The notes under the pieces: model-generated | What the model saw: the letters and a program-made list of their open reading frames with translations, nothing else | What the model was told of the DNA's origin: nothing | Database searches by the model: none | Shown here: positions 32,341 through 33,858 of the stretch, piece after piece | How the letters are laid out: each line of letters begins with the position of its first letter | Position numbering within the stretch: the first letter of the stretch is position 1 | Source: an uncultured Ruminococcus sp. | GTDB taxonomy: Bacteria > Bacillota > Clostridia > Oscillospirales > Ruminococcaceae | Assembly (NCBI GenBank): GCA_900315755.1 | Contig: ONAI01000014.1 | Span: 1-33,858, forward strand | Direction of reading: 5' to 3' | Length of the DNA: 33,858 nt | Made by a program: the position numbers and the translations under genes

Positions 32341-32380
32341 AACACCTCTGGAACGTTATCAGTTCCGGAGGTGTTTTGCT
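32341..32380. terminator. Bidirectional terminator between convergent genes
   Basis: 14-bp stem (32341-32354 with 32362-32375; one G-T), 7-base loop, T-run on both strands. It lies between the acyl-CoA synthetase stop (plus) and the GGDEF-EAL gene's stop (minus). Confidence 0.85.
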
Positions 32381-32410
32381 TTTTCGCAGGATTTCGTATG
32401 CGATCCAGTA

Positions 32411-33858
32411 TTATGGCTGCTGTTGATCCATGGAGTCGATGAGCATTTTTTCTGCTTCATCCGTAGAAAGCGGTTTGCCCCATATGAAGCCCTGAATGAA
32501 ATCGCAGCCTATTTCTTTAAGCGTTTCAAGCTGTTCTTCTTCTTCGACTCCTTCTGAAATGACATCGAAGCCCATAATATGACCTATTGAAATAATAGCG
32601 GCTACATACTGCTTTGAGGAATCGCTCGTATTCATCTTGTCGATGAATGACTTGTCGATTTTCAGCAGATTTGCCGGAAAATTATTAAGATAGCTCAAAG
32701 ATGAATAGCCAGTACCGAAATCGTCAATAGCTATTTTTATACCTTTTTCATGGAGCATATCAATGCACCTCAGAGCTTTTTCGGCAGAATCTATCATTAT
32801 AGACTCGGTTATCTCTATTTCAAGACATTCAGCCGGAAGTCCGCTCTTTACAAGAGTTTGCAAGATCTCTTCGACGAAATCATTCTTCATGAGGTGTCTG
32901 ACGGAAACATTTACGCTCAGTGTTATGTCTGCACCTGTCCTGCGTATGAGGTCACCGACAAACATAGCCGACTTGCGGAAAACCGCACTGTCGACCCTGT
33001 CAACAAGACCGATCTTTTCAGCGACCGGTATAAACTCTCCCGGAGAAACGACGTTTCCATCATCGTCCTTCAGACGTGCAAGAGCCTCAAAGCCGCGAAG
33101 CTTATGTGAAAGATCGAACTGCGGCTGAAGATGATAGTAGATATTGTCATTATTCAAAGCATTAATGAGTTTGTGTTCGATCTCGATTGTGTGTTCAGCT
33201 TTGAGAAAACTCGGAGAGAAGCGCATTATGTGGTTGCTGCTGTTGATACGTTTCACCTCGCACATTGAGGCGTTGGCATAGGTGATAAGATTATCGCTTG
33301 TCTGAGCATCATCCGGGAATATTGAATATCCGAAGCTTGCAGTTATATAAAAGTCGCAGTTGTCGATAGTAAGGCGGTTGCCGAGTACGGATTCATACTG
33401 CTTGATAGTTTTCAGTATCTCACCTGTTGAGCGGTAATCTCTTATTACAAGAGCGAATTCATCGCCGCCCATTCTGGCAATATAGTCCTTTGTTCCCGAA
33501 AGATTGGCATCGACGATAGTTTTCCAGCGTGAGGCTATTTCGATCAGTACCTTATTTCCGGTATCAAATCCCAGAGTATCGTTTATACTTTTGAAGCCGT
33601 TGATGTCTATTGAAACTACACTGAAGCTTTCGCCGCACTTGATAAGTCCGCTTATAAGCTCTAAGCAAGCGAACCGGTTAGGTATGCCGGTGAGCTGGTC
33701 TGTGTAGCTGAGATGTTTCAGGTGTTCCATCATTTTATAGGATGATAGCTTTGAAGATATAAAGAAGGTCGTAAGTTCGAGAGTTTCTTTGATACGCATA
33801 GTATTGGTTATATCAAAATTGGTTGCCCATATATATCCAAGCAGCTCGTTATTATAGC
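32411..33858 (-). CDS. GGDEF-EAL cyclic di-GMP protein, partial at its N-terminus
   Basis: The reading frame is open to the window edge (upstream residues YNNELLGYIWATNFDITNT), so the gene starts outside; the first internal Met is at 33799. At least 482 codons are present. The GGDEF domain has an intact active motif ARMGGDEFALV and the entry DQLTGIPNR; the EAL domain has GFEALARL, SVNVSVRHL, IEITESIMID, IDDFGTGYSSLSYL (metal-binding Asp pair) and QGFIWGKPL. Both domains look catalytically competent: c-di-GMP synthesis and hydrolysis. The residues before GGDEF (GYIWATNFDITN) may be the end of a sensor domain outside the window. Cytoplasmic or membrane-bound cannot be decided. Confidence 0.93.
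   Translation of the reverse strand, partial: YNNELLGYIWATNFDITNTMRIKETLELTTFFISSKLSSYKMMEHLKHLSYTDQLTGIPNRFACLELISGLIKCGESFSVVSIDINGFKSINDTLGFDTGNKVLIEIASRWKTIVDANLSGTKDYIARMGGDEFALVIRDYRSTGEILKTIKQYESVLGNRLTIDNCDFYITASFGYSIFPDDAQTSDNLITYANASMCEVKRINSSNHIMRFSPSFLKAEHTIEIEHKLINALNNDNIYYHLQPQFDLSHKLRGFEALARLKDDDGNVVSPGEFIPVAEKIGLVDRVDSAVFRKSAMFVGDLIRRTGADITLSVNVSVRHLMKNDFVEEILQTLVKSGLPAECLEIEITESIMIDSAEKALRCIDMLHEKGIKIAIDDFGTGYSSLSYLNNFPANLLKIDKSFIDKMNTSDSSKQYVAAIISIGHIMGFDVISEGVEEEEQLETLKEIGCDFIQGFIWGKPLSTDEAEKMLIDSMDQQQP

Overview
The window looks like chromosome of a low-GC anaerobic Clostridia member, most likely a gut Ruminococcus or close relative. This rests on AGGAGG-type ribosome sites, many ATG/GTG/TTG starts with tight operon spacing, a giant secreted protein with MBG-like repeats, a sortase-type PKTG tail on a decayed glycosidase, and clostridial gene pairs (XRE-cupin regulator + acyl-CoA synthetase; DUF6110-like protein + P-type ATPase). 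The genus is an inference.

Left part (1-11087, mostly minus strand): the first 1821 codons of a secreted MBG-repeat protein that runs off the left edge; a decayed strip holding a TrkH/KtrB remnant, a STAS-kinase fusion gene, an MTA/SAH nucleosidase (mtnN), a broken sortase-anchored GH3 glycosidase and the C-terminal stump of NAD+ synthetase; then enolase, with a structured RNA segment and a terminator behind it.

Centre (11359-27026, plus strand): the main feature. A consensus promoter with an unusual leader of two nested hairpins drives about 15 kb of nearly gap-free genes: a membrane transporter, a thioesterase with Cys in the nucleophile position, carrier protein 1, an aryl-acid-type adenylating ligase, an ABC exporter (ATPase + FtsX-like permease), a free-standing formyltransferase, a seryl-tRNA-synthetase-like amino acid:[carrier protein] ligase, a PP-loop ATPase with Cys pairs, carrier protein 2, a KAS III homologue lacking the catalytic His, a second thioesterase, a second adenylating ligase, carrier protein 3, an Sfp-type phosphopantetheinyl transferase and an AraC regulator. 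There is no NRPS condensation domain and no modular PKS. I infer a compact thiotemplated pathway of free-standing enzymes: two AMP ligases and one aaRS-like ligase load three stand-alone carriers, the KAS III-like enzyme and/or the PP-loop enzyme join or modify the tethered units, the formyltransferase caps an amine, thioesterases release or edit, and the transporters export. The logic resembles the NRPS-independent pathway for closthioamide in anaerobic clostridia, but the gene set is different. The product is unknown.

Right part (27132-33858): DUF6110-like protein and heavy-metal P-type ATPase separated by an intrinsic terminator; a gene-less interval with a strong promoter, hairpins and a terminator-like stem (possible small RNA); an XRE-cupin regulator with its own promoter and an acyl-CoA synthetase; and a convergent GGDEF-EAL protein that runs off the right edge.
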